Assembly (NCBI RefSeq): GCF_025399795.1
Contig: NZ_JAODTZ010000002.1
Span: 1-64,000 of the forward strand
Source: Streptomyces rhizosphaerihabitans
GTDB taxonomy: Bacteria; Actinomycetota; Actinomycetes; Streptomycetales; Streptomycetaceae
Direction of reading: 5' to 3'
Length of the DNA: 64,000 nucleotides
In this document: positions 33,685-42,574 of the stretch, piece by piece
Layout of the letters: the number at the start of each line of letters is the position of its first letter
How positions within the stretch are numbered: the stretch's first letter is position 1
Position numbers and translations under genes: made by a program
The notes under the pieces: generated by a model
The model's input: the letters and a program-made list of their open reading frames with translations, nothing else
The model's database searches: none
What the model was told of the DNA's origin: nothing

Positions 33685-34277
33685 GTTTCGCCATCGACCC
33701 TGAGCTCCTGGCGGCTTTGTGGAGGGAACGGCATCCGTCGGGCCCTCCCGTCGCTCACACGTTCCGCACCAGGTACGCGAATCGCTGGGTACGTTTCCAC
33801 AGCCTCCCCGGCTCGAAGCGCTACCCGGAGTCCGAGGACGAGTACGCGATCGTGCTGGACCGGTACAACACGATCCTCGACGAGTTGTTCGCGGACACGG
33901 ACGTGTTCGTGGTGACCATGGACTGGTCGGACACACCGACCGGGCCCGAGGGCTACCCGACACCACGACAGATACTGCACCCCGACGGCATCCGCTGGTG
34001 GACCGAGTCGGAACAGGACGACCCCGACCCGGAGTTCCACACCCACACACGGCTGTACGCCGACCGGCGCCGGTGGAACCGCGGCTGCCTCGACGGGCTG
34101 TTGCGAGCCGTCGCGGACGAGGCGCTCGTCGAAGTCTTCATCGCCGACAGGGAACTGCGACGTATCCACCACCCCTACGACGGCGGCGCAGACGTCATCC
34201 TTGCCACGCCGACAGAACGTGACCGTGTGCGTGACCGACACACAGACTGGCTCTCCAGCCACCCAGCCGGCCTCTGA
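33681..34277 (+). CDS. DUF3885 domain protein
   Basis: A 198-aa soluble protein. It matches DUF3885 by the string RFHSLPGSKRYPESEDEYAI and the later WNRGCLDGLLRAVADEAL and HPYDGGADVILAT. Function is unknown; in many genomes the family appears as isolated genes next to toxin or immunity-type loci. The start is unclear: GTG 33681 follows AAGGG with no spacer and overlaps the msrA remnant stop, so the true start might be a little further in. It is the only plus-strand gene in its unit. Confidence 0.75.
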   Translation: MSFAIDPELLAALWRERHPSGPPVAHTFRTRYANRWVRFHSLPGSKRYPESEDEYAIVLDRYNTILDELFADTDVFVVTMDWSDTPTGPEGYPTPRQILHPDGIRWWTESEQDDPDPEFHTHTRLYADRRRWNRGCLDGLLRAVADEALVEVFIADRELRRIHHPYDGGADVILATPTERDRVRDRHTDWLSSHPAGL

Positions 34278-34317
34278 GAGCCGCGCGGGCCCCCTTTCCC
34301 CGGTCGACCGCGCAGGG

Positions 34318-34364
34318 GTCTGTGAACGCTGTTTGATGACTCATGTCAAGGCGTGTTCATAGAC
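34318..34364. repeat. Palindromic junction site 4
   Basis: Left arm GTCTGTGAACGCTGTTTGA, loop TGACTCATG, right arm TCAAGGCGTGTTCATAGAC. About five arm mismatches. It is read into by an open frame that continues into the next gene, but that gene has its own start downstream. Confidence 0.85.
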
Positions 34365-34438
34365 CTCTGGCGGGACTGGTGGTACGTGACAACCGCGTTG
34401 TCGGAAGCCGATATCCGGTCGTCGAGGAAGATGTGCAC

Positions 34439-35584
34439 ATGGCTGATCACTCTCCCGCGATGTCTCTGATGTCCCTCGTGAACGACGTGCAGGCGCACGC
34501 GCTCTCCGATGACACGACGGTCGCAGAGAGCTTCACCTTCGGCAGTGCCACCGTCGTCATCGGAGACACCGGGACAGTGATCATCGTCGTAGCGGGGGAC
34601 GCACTCGACAGGAGCAGTGTGTGGAACGCCGAGGAGGTCCGTCTCATCGGTCCCGCACCGACGCCGGTCAAGGAGAGACTTGCACCTTGGGCGTGGGCGG
34701 CGGACGACACGAAGTTGCCTCTTCACCTGATGGCCCGAGTCCCGGAGGGCCTCGTCTATCTCGGCACCGGAATCGTGGCTCAGGCCGAAACGACGGTACC
34801 TCCGGGCCACGTCGAGCGCATTCTCACCCGCTGCACCCTTCGGCTCGATACTCCTCTGAGCAAGTCCGACCTCGACCGCGTCCGCCCGCCGCTTCCTCGG
34901 CTGGATCTCCCGAGCTTGGAGTGGCTCGGACACGTGAACGGCAACCGAGCGGCCGCGCTCGAACAGTTCATCACCGGCTGGTATCCCGCGGCGTCCGAGT
35001 CTCCTGAGCCACCATCAGTACGGGCGCATGCCTTCGGCTTGCCGGACGCGCTGCGGCGCTTTTACCGACTGGCGCAGCACCGCCCTCGCTCCCTGGGAGT
35101 GCAGAACCGGATCCTTCCCGCCTCCAGGTGCGGGACCGATCCCCACGGGGAGATGCTCGTGTTCGGCGAGGAGAATCAGGGAGGGTTCTTCTGGTCGCTG
35201 CTGTGGACGCTCGACGGACCCGAAACCGATCCGACGGTCTGGTTCTGTGAGTGCGACGAACCACCGATCGCCGAGCAGGAACCGCTCAGCGGCTTCCTCA
35301 TCCAGTTCTCTCTCTTCGAGGCTGCGATGGGCGCTGACTACATGGCGCTGTCTGACCGGCTTACCGCACAGCAGGTGGACCAGCTCACCGAGGGACTTCA
35401 CCCTGTGCCCCTGCGGCCCTTCTGGCCGGGGGCTCCTACGCGCTTCCATGTCGCCCCGGGGCTTGTCCTGCACATCACGGATGAGGGTGACGACAGCTTC
35501 AGCGCCTGGGCCGGCGCCACCCACCGTCGTGCTCTCGCCCCACTGGCCGACGCCGCGGTCGAGTGGACCCACTTCGACGGCTGA
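34439..35584 (+). CDS. SUKH/SMI1-KNR4-like immunity-type protein
   Basis: A 381-aa cytosolic protein. The N-terminal half (about 1-190) is beta-rich and unrecognised. The C-terminal half has a SUKH-like pattern: GLPDALRRFYRLAQHRPRSL, then EMLVFGEENQGGFFWSLLW, PTVWFCECDEP, and the helix LSGFLIQFSLFEAAMGADY. SUKH proteins are often immunity partners of polymorphic toxins; that role is only inferred here. The start is ATG 34439, preceded by GAGGAAG. The longer frame starting in the palindrome at 34343 is not credible. It is the only gene of its unit; a decayed 3' copy lies at 25795-26110. Confidence 0.7.
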   Translation: MADHSPAMSLMSLVNDVQAHALSDDTTVAESFTFGSATVVIGDTGTVIIVVAGDALDRSSVWNAEEVRLIGPAPTPVKERLAPWAWAADDTKLPLHLMARVPEGLVYLGTGIVAQAETTVPPGHVERILTRCTLRLDTPLSKSDLDRVRPPLPRLDLPSLEWLGHVNGNRAAALEQFITGWYPAASESPEPPSVRAHAFGLPDALRRFYRLAQHRPRSLGVQNRILPASRCGTDPHGEMLVFGEENQGGFFWSLLWTLDGPETDPTVWFCECDEPPIAEQEPLSGFLIQFSLFEAAMGADYMALSDRLTAQQVDQLTEGLHPVPLRPFWPGAPTRFHVAPGLVLHITDEGDDSFSAWAGATHRRALAPLADAAVEWTHFDG

Positions 35585-35640
35585 CATCGCGGCTCAGCCC
35601 GGTTGCCTCGGCACCAGACAGGGACACGAGACCGCGATAA

Positions 35641-35687
35641 GTCTGTGAACGCGGCTTGAAGACTCATGTCAAGCCGTGCTCACAGAC
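35641..35687. repeat. Palindromic junction site 5
   Basis: Left arm GTCTGTGAACGCGGCTTGA (consensus), loop AGACTCATG, right arm TCAAGCCGTGCTCACAGAC, then ctttccc. Two arm mismatches. Confidence 0.88.
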
Positions 35688-36012
35688 CTTTCCCGTCACA
35701 CTGTCGAAGGCTTTCCTGCCACAACTCGAAATCTCCGGTGACATGCCCCACCCCACAGAGTGGCCAGCATGGAGACCAACCCGGGGACCGGCGTCAACGC
35801 GGTCAAGCTCCGCGACCCCGTGTGCAGGTCGAAGGAGGAACGCATTGGTCCACCGCATCACGGTCCTGGTGGAACGGGATGGTTACGCCGCCACGTCCAC
35901 GTTGGCGATCGTATGTTCTATTTATTACCTTTTGATTGAATCGCCATCTCGGTGAGCGATTTTCCTCTATCGTCCCCCGTAGCGGAAGCGCCAAGGGGTA
36001 AGGGGATTCGTT
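35688..36012 (+). promoter_or_regulatory. AT-rich promoter region of the hydrolase gene
   Basis: No gene is seen in these 325 nt. The stretch 35911-35945 (tgttctatttattacctttt and on) is the most AT-rich DNA in the window and probably holds the promoter of the next gene. The composition differs sharply from the core genome and suggests recent transfer. Confidence 0.4.
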
Positions 36013-37260
36013 GTGGCGGGGGACGTCCGGCTGGGTGTCGTGATGGTGCACGGTCTGTTTTCGGGACCCGAGGTATGGGGTCCGCTTCAGCGGCTGGTGA
36101 AGCAGGATCCGGAGCTCGGGTTTGTTGATGTTTTGACCTTCGGGTATGAGACGGGAGTGCAGCGGCTTAGTCCGCTGCGGGTGTTTCCGTCCATCGACAC
36201 GATTGCTGACAGTCTGCGGGAGTACTTGGCAACCGAGGCGGGAAAATATGAGCAATTGGTGCTGGTGACGCACAGCCAGGGTGGCCTGGTGGTCCAGCGT
36301 TATCTGGCGCGGATGCTCCACGACGGCCGCGGCCAAGAGTTGGCGCGGATTCAACGCGTGGTGATGCTGGCCTGTCCGAACAACGGCTCAGAGCTATTTC
36401 TGTCTCTCCGTAAAAGGGCATTTGGCTCGAGGCACCCGCAGGAAAAGGAACTGCGACCACTGAACGATCGAGTCACTGGGACCCTTCGTACCATCATGCG
36501 CGACGTCGTGACCGCGCGCACCGTGACTGACAGAACGTGCCCGATCCCGTTCTCGGTCTACGCCGGCACTGAAGACGGGGTTGTACGCCCCGAGTCCGCG
36601 CAAGCGGTCTTCCCTGAAGTTGCCGCCCTGCCCGGCGACCACTCCAGCATTCTTAAGGCCCAGTCGTCTGACCATCGCACCTTCACTACCTTGAAGCGCC
36701 TGCTCTTCGTCAATCCTGTCCGCCCCCCGACCGCAATGATTCGAAATCGACTGCTGTGCCTTTTCAAGGCCGGCTGCAGCGTTGGAGATGCGACGGCACT
36801 GCAACTAGCCAAGTCTGAACCCTTCCGCGAGTTCCTTGACTCGCTGCGGGCAATCGGTCTCAGTGAGGGTGAGATCGAACCGTTGCGTGACATTAGGAAT
36901 CAACTGGAGCAGAACGAAAGCCGCGGGACCGGCCGGGGCGTCCTGGTTGCGTACGCGGAGGTGCTAGCGAGGGTCATCGGCCTGGTTGGCAAGAGAACAT
37001 CGACCGAAGAGTTCCGATGGTTCAACTTGGGAAAGTCGCTGCAGAGTATTGCCCTTGTAGCCGCGACCGCTTGGCCGGACGATCCAGAGATTGAAGACGC
37101 GCGGAGCGAGCTCTTCTATCTGAGCGATGTCGTTGATATGCCTTCGGGCCTGCGGGCCGACGTGAAAACCTACTGCCAATTGGAACTCCCCACCTCCGGG
37201 CGCATGGAAATGCCCAAGGAAGCACAGCGACTAAGTAACGCCTTCTGTACGGTTCTTTGA
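36013..37260 (+). CDS. Alpha/beta-hydrolase (lipase/PGAP1-like) with unknown helical C-terminus
   Basis: A 415-aa protein. Residues 1-235 are an alpha/beta-hydrolase: oxyanion-hole HG at 13-14 (VVMVHGLFSG), nucleophile Ser88 in LVTHSQGGLV, and likely Asp188 (AGTEDGVV) and His210 (LPGDHSSIL). The layout resembles DUF676/PGAP1-type lipases. Residues about 240-415 are helical and unassigned; their first part (NRLLCLFKAGCSVGDATALQ) recalls small adaptor domains of bacterial conflict systems. GTG 36013 has AAGGGG at 8 nt. Third codon positions contain many A and T, unlike neighbours, so the gene looks recently acquired. A lipase joined to an adaptor-like domain would fit an abortive-infection effector, as a hypothesis. 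Confidence 0.75.
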   Translation: MAGDVRLGVVMVHGLFSGPEVWGPLQRLVKQDPELGFVDVLTFGYETGVQRLSPLRVFPSIDTIADSLREYLATEAGKYEQLVLVTHSQGGLVVQRYLARMLHDGRGQELARIQRVVMLACPNNGSELFLSLRKRAFGSRHPQEKELRPLNDRVTGTLRTIMRDVVTARTVTDRTCPIPFSVYAGTEDGVVRPESAQAVFPEVAALPGDHSSILKAQSSDHRTFTTLKRLLFVNPVRPPTAMIRNRLLCLFKAGCSVGDATALQLAKSEPFREFLDSLRAIGLSEGEIEPLRDIRNQLEQNESRGTGRGVLVAYAEVLARVIGLVGKRTSTEEFRWFNLGKSLQSIALVAATAWPDDPEIEDARSELFYLSDVVDMPSGLRADVKTYCQLELPTSGRMEMPKEAQRLSNAFCTVL

Positions 37261-37399
37261 TTGGGTTTTACTTGCCAGGCGGGAGTGGATCCCCAACCTG
37301 TTGCGGGGTGGCCAGGTAGCGGCACCACCGCTGCAGACGTGAGAGGGCTTGCGTGTCTGCCCAGTCAGGTCGCTGTTCGTCGCAACGACCACGGTCTGC

Positions 37400-37572
37400 C
37401 CAGACGGAGACCCCGGACCTTCATCGACTGGCTGTACCGCTACCTGATCGGCGAGGAGATGACGGGCTGGGACAGCGCAACCTTCTACCCCGGCCCTGTG
37501 CGGCTGGAGTTCCCGCCCGCAGGACCAGGCCAGCACACTCGCGAGGCGTACGGCCCAGAACGCGGAATGTGA
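37400..37572 (+). pseudogene. Fragment of a SUKH-type gene
   Basis: The frame reads RTFIDWLYRYLIGEEMTGWD and SATFYPGPVRLEFPP before a stop at 37572. This looks like the C-terminal end of a SMI1/KNR4-like protein (a WLYRYL-GE-M ... FYPGPV pattern). Sequence before it shows no continuation and no good start. Confidence 0.5.
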
Positions 37573-37776
37573 GTTCAGCACTGAGGGAGACACTTGACGA
37601 ACGACTGCGCTCGACGCGTCAGTCCATCGAGTACGGCATTGCTGAGATGTTGCTCCATGTGCCGGACGCGATTTGGCTCGCACGGGCAACCGTCTGCGGC
37701 CTGCGTGCTCCGTCGGATCGAGCAGCGGGTCGAAAATAGGTGGTCACCTGAGCTGACCGAGCCCACGCTGTACGCC

Positions 37777-38370
37777 ATGGAAGAACCGATCCGCAGGATC
37801 CGCGCGCTCCACACGGCGTCCACGATCACCGTCTACCAGGCGTACTCCCCTGAGATCGGACTGCCCGCCATCCGAGACGGCCGTTTTCCGGCCGCGTGGA
37901 AGCCTGGCCGCATGACGTGGATCAAACCCAGTTTCATGTGGATGATGTACCGCTCCGGCTGGGGCACGAAGGAGGGTCAGGAGACCGTCCTCGCCGTCGA
38001 GATCACTCGCGACGGCTTCGACTGGGCGCTGCGCCGTGCCTGCCTGTCGAGTTACGTTCGCGGACTGCATCCCGATCGCGGCACCTGGCAGCGTGACCTC
38101 AAGCGCGCACCGGCCCGTGTCCAGTGGGATCCCGAACGCGATCTGCACCTGCGTCCCCTGCCACACCGCTCGCTGCAACTGGGGCTCTCGGGTGAGGCAT
38201 CGTCGCGTTACGCGGACGAGTGGATCGTGTCCATCAGCGACGTGACTCCGCTCGCCCAGGAGATCCACGCACTCGTCAGGGACGGCGAACTGGACTCAGC
38301 TACCCGACTGCTCCCCCAGGAGCAGGAATACCCCGCCAGTGCAGAATTCCTGGCTCACCTGCGTCCATGA
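37777..38370 (+). CDS. DUF4291 family protein, intact copy
   Basis: A complete 197-aa DUF4291 protein. Typical strings: TASTITVYQAYSPEIGLPAI, WKPGRMTWIKPSFMWMMYRS, GWGTKEGQETVLAVEITRDG and QWDPERDLHLRPLPHRSLQL. Function of the family is unknown. Its codons for Met-Thr-Trp-Ile at 37911-37923 contain tgacgtggatc, the same sequence at which the resident DUF4291 gene is split by the island, so this copy carries an unoccupied target. It is cargo of the unit between 35687 and 38425, transcribed in the opposite direction to the resident gene. It may substitute for the broken one. The start at ATG 37777 has no strong ribosome site. Confidence 0.88.
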   Translation: MEEPIRRIRALHTASTITVYQAYSPEIGLPAIRDGRFPAAWKPGRMTWIKPSFMWMMYRSGWGTKEGQETVLAVEITRDGFDWALRRACLSSYVRGLHPDRGTWQRDLKRAPARVQWDPERDLHLRPLPHRSLQLGLSGEASSRYADEWIVSISDVTPLAQEIHALVRDGELDSATRLLPQEQEYPASAEFLAHLRP

Positions 38371-38424
38371 CCGGCAATCCGGGCACAACCGCCGGCATCA
38401 TCCACGGGTCACATGGCGGCACAG

Positions 38425-38471
38425 GTCTGTGAACGCTGCTTGATGATCCATGTCAAGCCGTGTTCACAGTC
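38425..38471. repeat. Palindromic junction site 6
   Basis: Left arm GTCTGTGAACGCTGCTTGA, loop TGATCCATG, right arm TCAAGCCGTGTTCACAGTC. Three arm mismatches. It lies 55 nt after the DUF4291 stop. Confidence 0.88.
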
Positions 38472-38508
38472 CTCTTTGCGGCCGACGCACCTCGCGGGAT
38501 CAACGCTG

Positions 38509-38793
38509 TCATGCGGAAGCCACCACCTCGCCGGCCATGACCTGGGGAGGGTTGGGGAGCAGTGACGCAAGGTTGTCCCGCACGAAGTCCGCAGCCCTCA
38601 AGATCGATTCTTCGGCACCAGCCTGGTCCTGGAAGATGCTGGTCGAGACCATCACTCCGTCCCCGGCATCGATCCAGTAGTAGGCCACGAAGCCGGAGAC
38701 CTGGCGCATGAGCGCCACGAACCCCTCGTTCACGAGACGTGCCGCCTCGGCCGAATCGGTCACCCCTTCGTACCGCCGGACTGCTGCGTACAT
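38509..38793 (-). CDS. ABM-like small protein
   Basis: A 94-aa protein with the pattern of the antibiotic-biosynthesis-monooxygenase/dimeric alpha-beta barrel fold: MYAAVRRYEGVTDSAEAARL, a helix, then VSGFVAYYWIDAGDGVMVST, and a helix FQDQAGAEESILRAADFVRD. Such proteins are heme-, quinone- or small-molecule-binding enzymes, but many have no known substrate. ATG 38793 has GAGGAG 8 nt upstream. The longer frame starting inside the palindrome near 39045 is an artefact of the repeat. This is the only gene in the shortest unit (0.55 kb). Confidence 0.75.
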   Translation of the reverse strand: MYAAVRRYEGVTDSAEAARLVNEGFVALMRQVSGFVAYYWIDAGDGVMVSTSIFQDQAGAEESILRAADFVRDNLASLLPNPPQVMAGEVVASA

Positions 38794-39018
38794 CGCCAAG
38801 CTCCTCACGGCGTTCTGGGTTCGTTCTCTGCTGAGACGTCGTACCCCTGCGACGGCTGCCTGGCTCATGAGGCGTCCGGCAATCACCTGAAGGGGCGCCT
38901 CGGGTGATCCGAACAGCGGCCGCGGGCCCGGACACACGGCCCTGCGCATGTCTGCCACGAGACGGCATCGACGTGGAGTAGAGCAGCCTCGGCCGGTGGC
39001 TGCCCGCAGCAGGGAAGA

Positions 39019-39065
39019 GGCTGTGAACGCGGCTTGACGATCCATGTCAAGCCGCGTTCACAGAC
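39019..39065. repeat. Palindromic junction site 7 (closest to a perfect palindrome)
   Basis: Left arm GGCTGTGAACGCGGCTTGA, loop CGATCCATG, right arm TCAAGCCGCGTTCACAGAC, then ttttcc. Only one mismatch between the 19-nt arms. Confidence 0.92.
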
Positions 39066-39531
39066 TTTTCCGGCGGGACACTTTCACCTCTGCGACGAAG
39101 GGGGCTGGCATCAGAAGCCGTATCTCAACCGATCTTGGAACATGCGGGTCGAACAGGGTTCCTGGGCGGGTGATCTTCCGGCGGTACGCGCATGAGGGCA
39201 GGGCCTCCTGGTAGCTCGGGGGTGCGATCCCATTCCGAGCGGTTCCCTGAGGCCCTGTTGTCCCATGTGTACGACGGTTGCGCCTGCTTCAACTCGACGT
39301 CCGCGAAATGCTCCAGAGCCGAAAACACTGGTCCGGCGAGCTCGACACGCGCTTCGACGCATTCCGCTGACTGAACAGGTACAACACCCGACGCCGTCAC
39401 TCCCGCGAGACCGGTTCTCCCACAACGTGCTTCACAGCATCCCCGAAGAGTTTCCCCACTGCACCCCGTCTATTGGCCGCGCCTGGCTATCTTCACCTCG
39501 CCCGGTTCCGGCAGCAGGAGAGGTAATGTCC
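39066..39531. other. Stretch without a firm gene
   Basis: The 466 nt between site 7 and the next gene contain a minus-strand open frame (39125-39400) with a plausible composition (ELAGPVFSALEHFADVELKQ) but no ribosome site or known family; it may be a gene fragment. Nothing else is visible. Confidence 0.3.
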
Positions 39532-41097
39532 ATGAGCACCCCGGTCCACCGCGCCCCGACACGGCAGTCTGCAGCCGTCCTGACGTCGGCCCGGCAGCGT
39601 CGGGAAGGGAGTCTGTCCGGAAACTCGGTGGAGCACGCCTTCCTCCAGATGCAGTCCAGCGCCGGCAACCGGGCCACGACCGCGGCGGTGCAGCGTGCCA
39701 GGGGCGCGGACAAGGGGAAGGCGCCGGAGGTCGGCGGCGCGTCCACCGGAGCGAAGAAGAACTATCGCGACCAGATCGCCGGGCTCCTGGACAGGTTCAA
39801 GAAGAATCTCGAGCCCATCGACACCTTCATCAAGGGTGTCCAGACCCCCACCAACGCGGGCTTCACCCAGCAGGCCGCCGCCACGGCCAACGAGGGTCTC
39901 AAACACTCCGCCGCCGCCTCGGGGACCTCCGCCGCGTCGGGGAACCTCCTCACGGAGGTTGCCGGCACCGTGGTCAATGGCATGGACGCGTACAAGAACA
40001 TGCAGGACGCCAAGAAGCACGAGACCGGGGCCGGCCACCACACGGCGAAGAAGAAGGCCAAGACCAAGGGGACCGACACGGTCATCGGAGCCGCCGGTTC
40101 GGCAAGCTACAGCGCCGGAATCGCCAAGGAGGTGACCAAGCTCCAGAAGGCGGCGGACGCCGCGGTGGCGTCCGAGGCGAGCGGTATCGCCAGCGCTTCC
40201 GTCGGCGCGATCAAGGCAATGCGGGCAGCCTTCCGAGTCGGGGGAGCGGCCCGCAAGTACAAGAAGGTGAAGGAGCTCGGAGATCCCCATCTCGTCCACG
40301 CGGGGTCACTGGCCCGGCTGAACGAATCACGGGAGCAGGCCGACTGGGCCGCGGCGGAGGCGTACGTCGCGCTGGATGCCTACTGGGACCACGAGGGCGA
40401 GGGACGGCTGGAGCTCGTTTCCGAGGCCATCGACGCCGCCTGGGAGGCGATGGGCGAAGCCCGTGACGCCGCCGAGAGCCTCCAGCGCGCAGAGAGAGAC
40501 GTGGAAAAGCTGAGCACGGTGCAGAAGTACGCGAAGAAGAAGCAGCTCACCAAGATCGGCAAGGAGACGGTCGGTGGCGCGGTGGGCGAATCCACCAAGG
40601 CCGCGGCCGGCGTCGTGACGGCGGTCGCGGCGGGAACAGCCGGGCTGGCGAGCAACCCGGTCGGATGGGGCCTCGCCGGGGCCGGGGCCGGCCTCGTCCT
40701 CGGCGTCACCCTGTACAAGGCGCTCCGCGCCGCCACGAAGCGCTACGAAGAGGTCCGCCACCCCGAGCACTGGGCGCCGGAGGGCGAGACCCCGGCGGAG
40801 GCCGCATCCCGCAATGAATCGCTGAAGCATGCCCTGAAGTTCTGGCAGAAGGTGTCGAAGGGCGAACGCCAGGCCATGGCGCGTGAGATCTACGCCTTGG
40901 CGGCGGGTCCCGACATCCCAGGCAGCGGCAGCACAACGGCCGAGATGAGGGAATCCGCAAGGGCCCTCCTCATCGCTCTCAAATCAGGCCCCACCAACCA
41001 CAAGCTGGAACCGGAAACGTGGGCGGACACCCTCGATGACCCGGCGAAGACCACCGGTTGGATCAAGGAGATAGCGGAGCAGCTGGCGTCGGGCTGA
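39532..41097 (+). CDS. Large helical protein with AGN-type N-terminus, eCIS-effector-like
   Basis: A 521-aa protein (ATG 39532; ATG 39526 also possible, both behind GGAGAGG). The N-terminus ends in [20 protein letters not shown], which has the AGN pattern (LQRxAGNxAVxxLVQR) found on proteins linked to extracellular contractile injection systems and DUF4157 polypeptides. The middle is Ala/Lys-rich and helical. Near residues 350-390 comes a glycine-rich hydrophobic hairpin ([20 protein letters not shown]), a possible membrane-inserting part. The C-terminal 120 residues are charged and helical. No known toxin domain is seen. It may be a cargo or effector protein; no eCIS genes are in this window. 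Confidence 0.65.
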   Translation: MSTPVHRAPTRQSAAVLTSARQRREGSLSGNSVEHAFLQMQSSAGNRATTAAVQRARGADKGKAPEVGGASTGAKKNYRDQIAGLLDRFKKNLEPIDTFIKGVQTPTNAGFTQQAAATANEGLKHSAAASGTSAASGNLLTEVAGTVVNGMDAYKNMQDAKKHETGAGHHTAKKKAKTKGTDTVIGAAGSASYSAGIAKEVTKLQKAADAAVASEASGIASASVGAIKAMRAAFRVGGAARKYKKVKELGDPHLVHAGSLARLNESREQADWAAAEAYVALDAYWDHEGEGRLELVSEAIDAAWEAMGEARDAAESLQRAERDVEKLSTVQKYAKKKQLTKIGKETVGGAVGESTKAAAGVVTAVAAGTAGLASNPVGWGLAGAGAGLVLGVTLYKALRAATKRYEEVRHPEHWAPEGETPAEAASRNESLKHALKFWQKVSKGERQAMAREIYALAAGPDIPGSGSTTAEMRESARALLIALKSGPTNHKLEPETWADTLDDPAKTTGWIKEIAEQLASG

Positions 41098-41098
41098 C

Positions 41099-41250
41099 CG
41101 TAGTCGTGGGTGCGGCGCTCGGGCATGCCCGGCATCTTCGGCAGCACAGGTGCCGACCGATCCAGCGTCTGGATCTGCGACTCCTCATCCACGCAGAGGA
41201 CGATGGCCCGCTCGGGCGGGTCCAGATACAGTCCGACGACGTCGCGGACC
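41099..41250 (-). pseudogene. IS630-family transposase fragment
   Basis: The minus strand reads [20 protein letters not shown] then [20 protein letters not shown] and THDY. This is the DDE core of IS630 transposases (CVDE-SQIQ ... [16 protein letters not shown]). Both ends are missing. It touches the stop codon of the preceding gene. Confidence 0.8.
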
Positions 41251-41254
41251 CGGG

Positions 41255-41920
41255 GGGAACTTCAGGCAGAACCTCCCCAGTATCCTGGACCCCTTCAAGT
41301 CCTACCTGCATCAGCGCTGGCAGGAGGGCTGCACCAACGCCCGGACACTGTTCGAGGAGATCAGGTCCGCGGGATTCCCAGGCAGTACACGATCGTCCGC
41401 GAGTACCTGCGCCCGCTTCGATCCGGACTGGACCCGGCAGGCCGCGCGTCCAAGCAGCCCTCAGTACGGGACGTGACCGGCTGGATCACCAAGCATCCCG
41501 ACAGCCTGACCTCCTAGGAAACCGTCAAGATCAAGAACATCCTCGCCCGGTGTCCCCAGCTCAGCACCACCGCCGAACACGTCCGCTCCTTCGGCGAGAT
41601 GATGCGCGACCGCGCTGGGCACCACCTCACCGAGTGGCTCACCGCGGCCCACGCAACCGACCTGCCCGAGTTGCAGTTGTTTGTGGTGGGGATCAGGTCT
41701 GATCTCGGGGCGGTGACGGCGGGGTTGACACTGCCGTTCAGTTCGGGCGCGGTGGAGGGGCAGGTGAACCGGATCAAGATGCTGAAGCGGCAGATGTCCG
41801 GCCGGGCCGGCGTGGACCTCCTGCGCAAGCGCATCCTTCTCACTCGCTGACCCGCGTGCCGGAAATCCCGTGGCGGTGACCGTCCGTCAGCCCTGCACCA
41901 AAAGTGATCCAGAACCCGAG
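41255..41920 (+). pseudogene. ISL3-family transposase remnant with frameshift and in-frame stop
   Basis: The frames give [20 protein letters not shown], then after a shift [20 protein letters not shown], then a TAG at 41515, then RDRAGHHLTEWLTAAHATDL and FSSGAVEGQVNRIKMLKRQM ending with a stop at 41850. These are the second half of an ISL3 transposase. The sequence gcaccaaaagtgatccagaa at 41896 looks like the ISL3 terminal repeat. Confidence 0.8.
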
Positions 41921-42011
41921 TTCAGACGCCCCCGACAGGGTGTCCAACGGGGTCGTGCCGCGAGTCCAACCGCATCGCGGCACCCTTTCCGGCACACCAC
42001 CAGGACAAAAA

Positions 42012-42058
42012 GTCTGCGAACACGGCTCGGTGATCCATGTCAAGCAGCGTTCACAGAC
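42012..42058. repeat. Palindromic junction site 8
   Basis: Left arm GTCTGCGAACACGGCTCGG, loop TGATCCATG, right arm TCAAGCAGCGTTCACAGAC, then ctttgc. About five arm mismatches. Confidence 0.85.
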
Positions 42059-42180
42059 CTTTGCGGGGACGGTCCAACCGTCCTGCGCCTGTGCGGAGCG
42101 GCTTGTTCGCATAGCCCGGGTGTGAACGAACGGCAGTAGCGTGCTTCCGCGGAGAAGAGGAGAAGAGCGGGGGAGGCAGC

Positions 42181-42486
42181 GTGAGGGCATGGTGGCTCAT
42201 GCGTGGAGACGTTCGGGTCGGTGAGCTTCGCGAGTATGAGGTCGACCAGCCGATGTTCTTGTGCCATTTCGTGCCCGGACCGGGCTGGGAGACCGTCAGG
42301 CCACTGTTCGAGGCATGGGCGGCTGTACAAGGACCCGACCCCGACGGACGTCTGAACGCGGAGGCCATACGCCTGCTGATGGCTCTGGGACTGACCCTGC
42401 ATCCTTCGGACGGGGATGCGCCGCTGACGTGCTTCAGAGGCTGCATCCTGCGTATCCACGGGGACAGAGCCCGCCTCCGCTGCTGA
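42181..42486 (+). CDS. Small unknown streptomycete protein
   Basis: A 101-aa soluble protein with a clear GTG start behind GGGGGAGG. Its pattern (LREYEVDQPMFLCHFVPGPG, FEAWAAVQGPDPDG, an end CFRGCILRIHGDRARLRC) is familiar from streptomycete hypotheticals of about 100 aa, none with a known role. It has several Trp and Cys. It is the only plus-strand gene in its unit. Confidence 0.75.
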   Translation: MRAWWLMRGDVRVGELREYEVDQPMFLCHFVPGPGWETVRPLFEAWAAVQGPDPDGRLNAEAIRLLMALGLTLHPSDGDAPLTCFRGCILRIHGDRARLRC

Positions 42487-42574
42487 CCCGCAATGTCCGA
42501 ATCTGTCCGGCCGGGCACTGTCAGAGGGCATCTGAGGCATGTCCCGGGCCGGGCGCAGCAGGGTCGGCCCCCCG

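Noticed and set aside
38794..39045. N-terminal extensions beginning MDRQAA... in several minus-strand frames (28.7, 32.2, 39.0 kb)
   Set aside because: The string is the translation of the palindrome itself; the genes have their own starts with ribosome sites further in.
41101..41920. A functional insertion sequence in the array
   Set aside because: The IS630 part lacks both ends and the ISL3 part has a frameshift, a stop and no N-terminal half, so neither could supply transposase.
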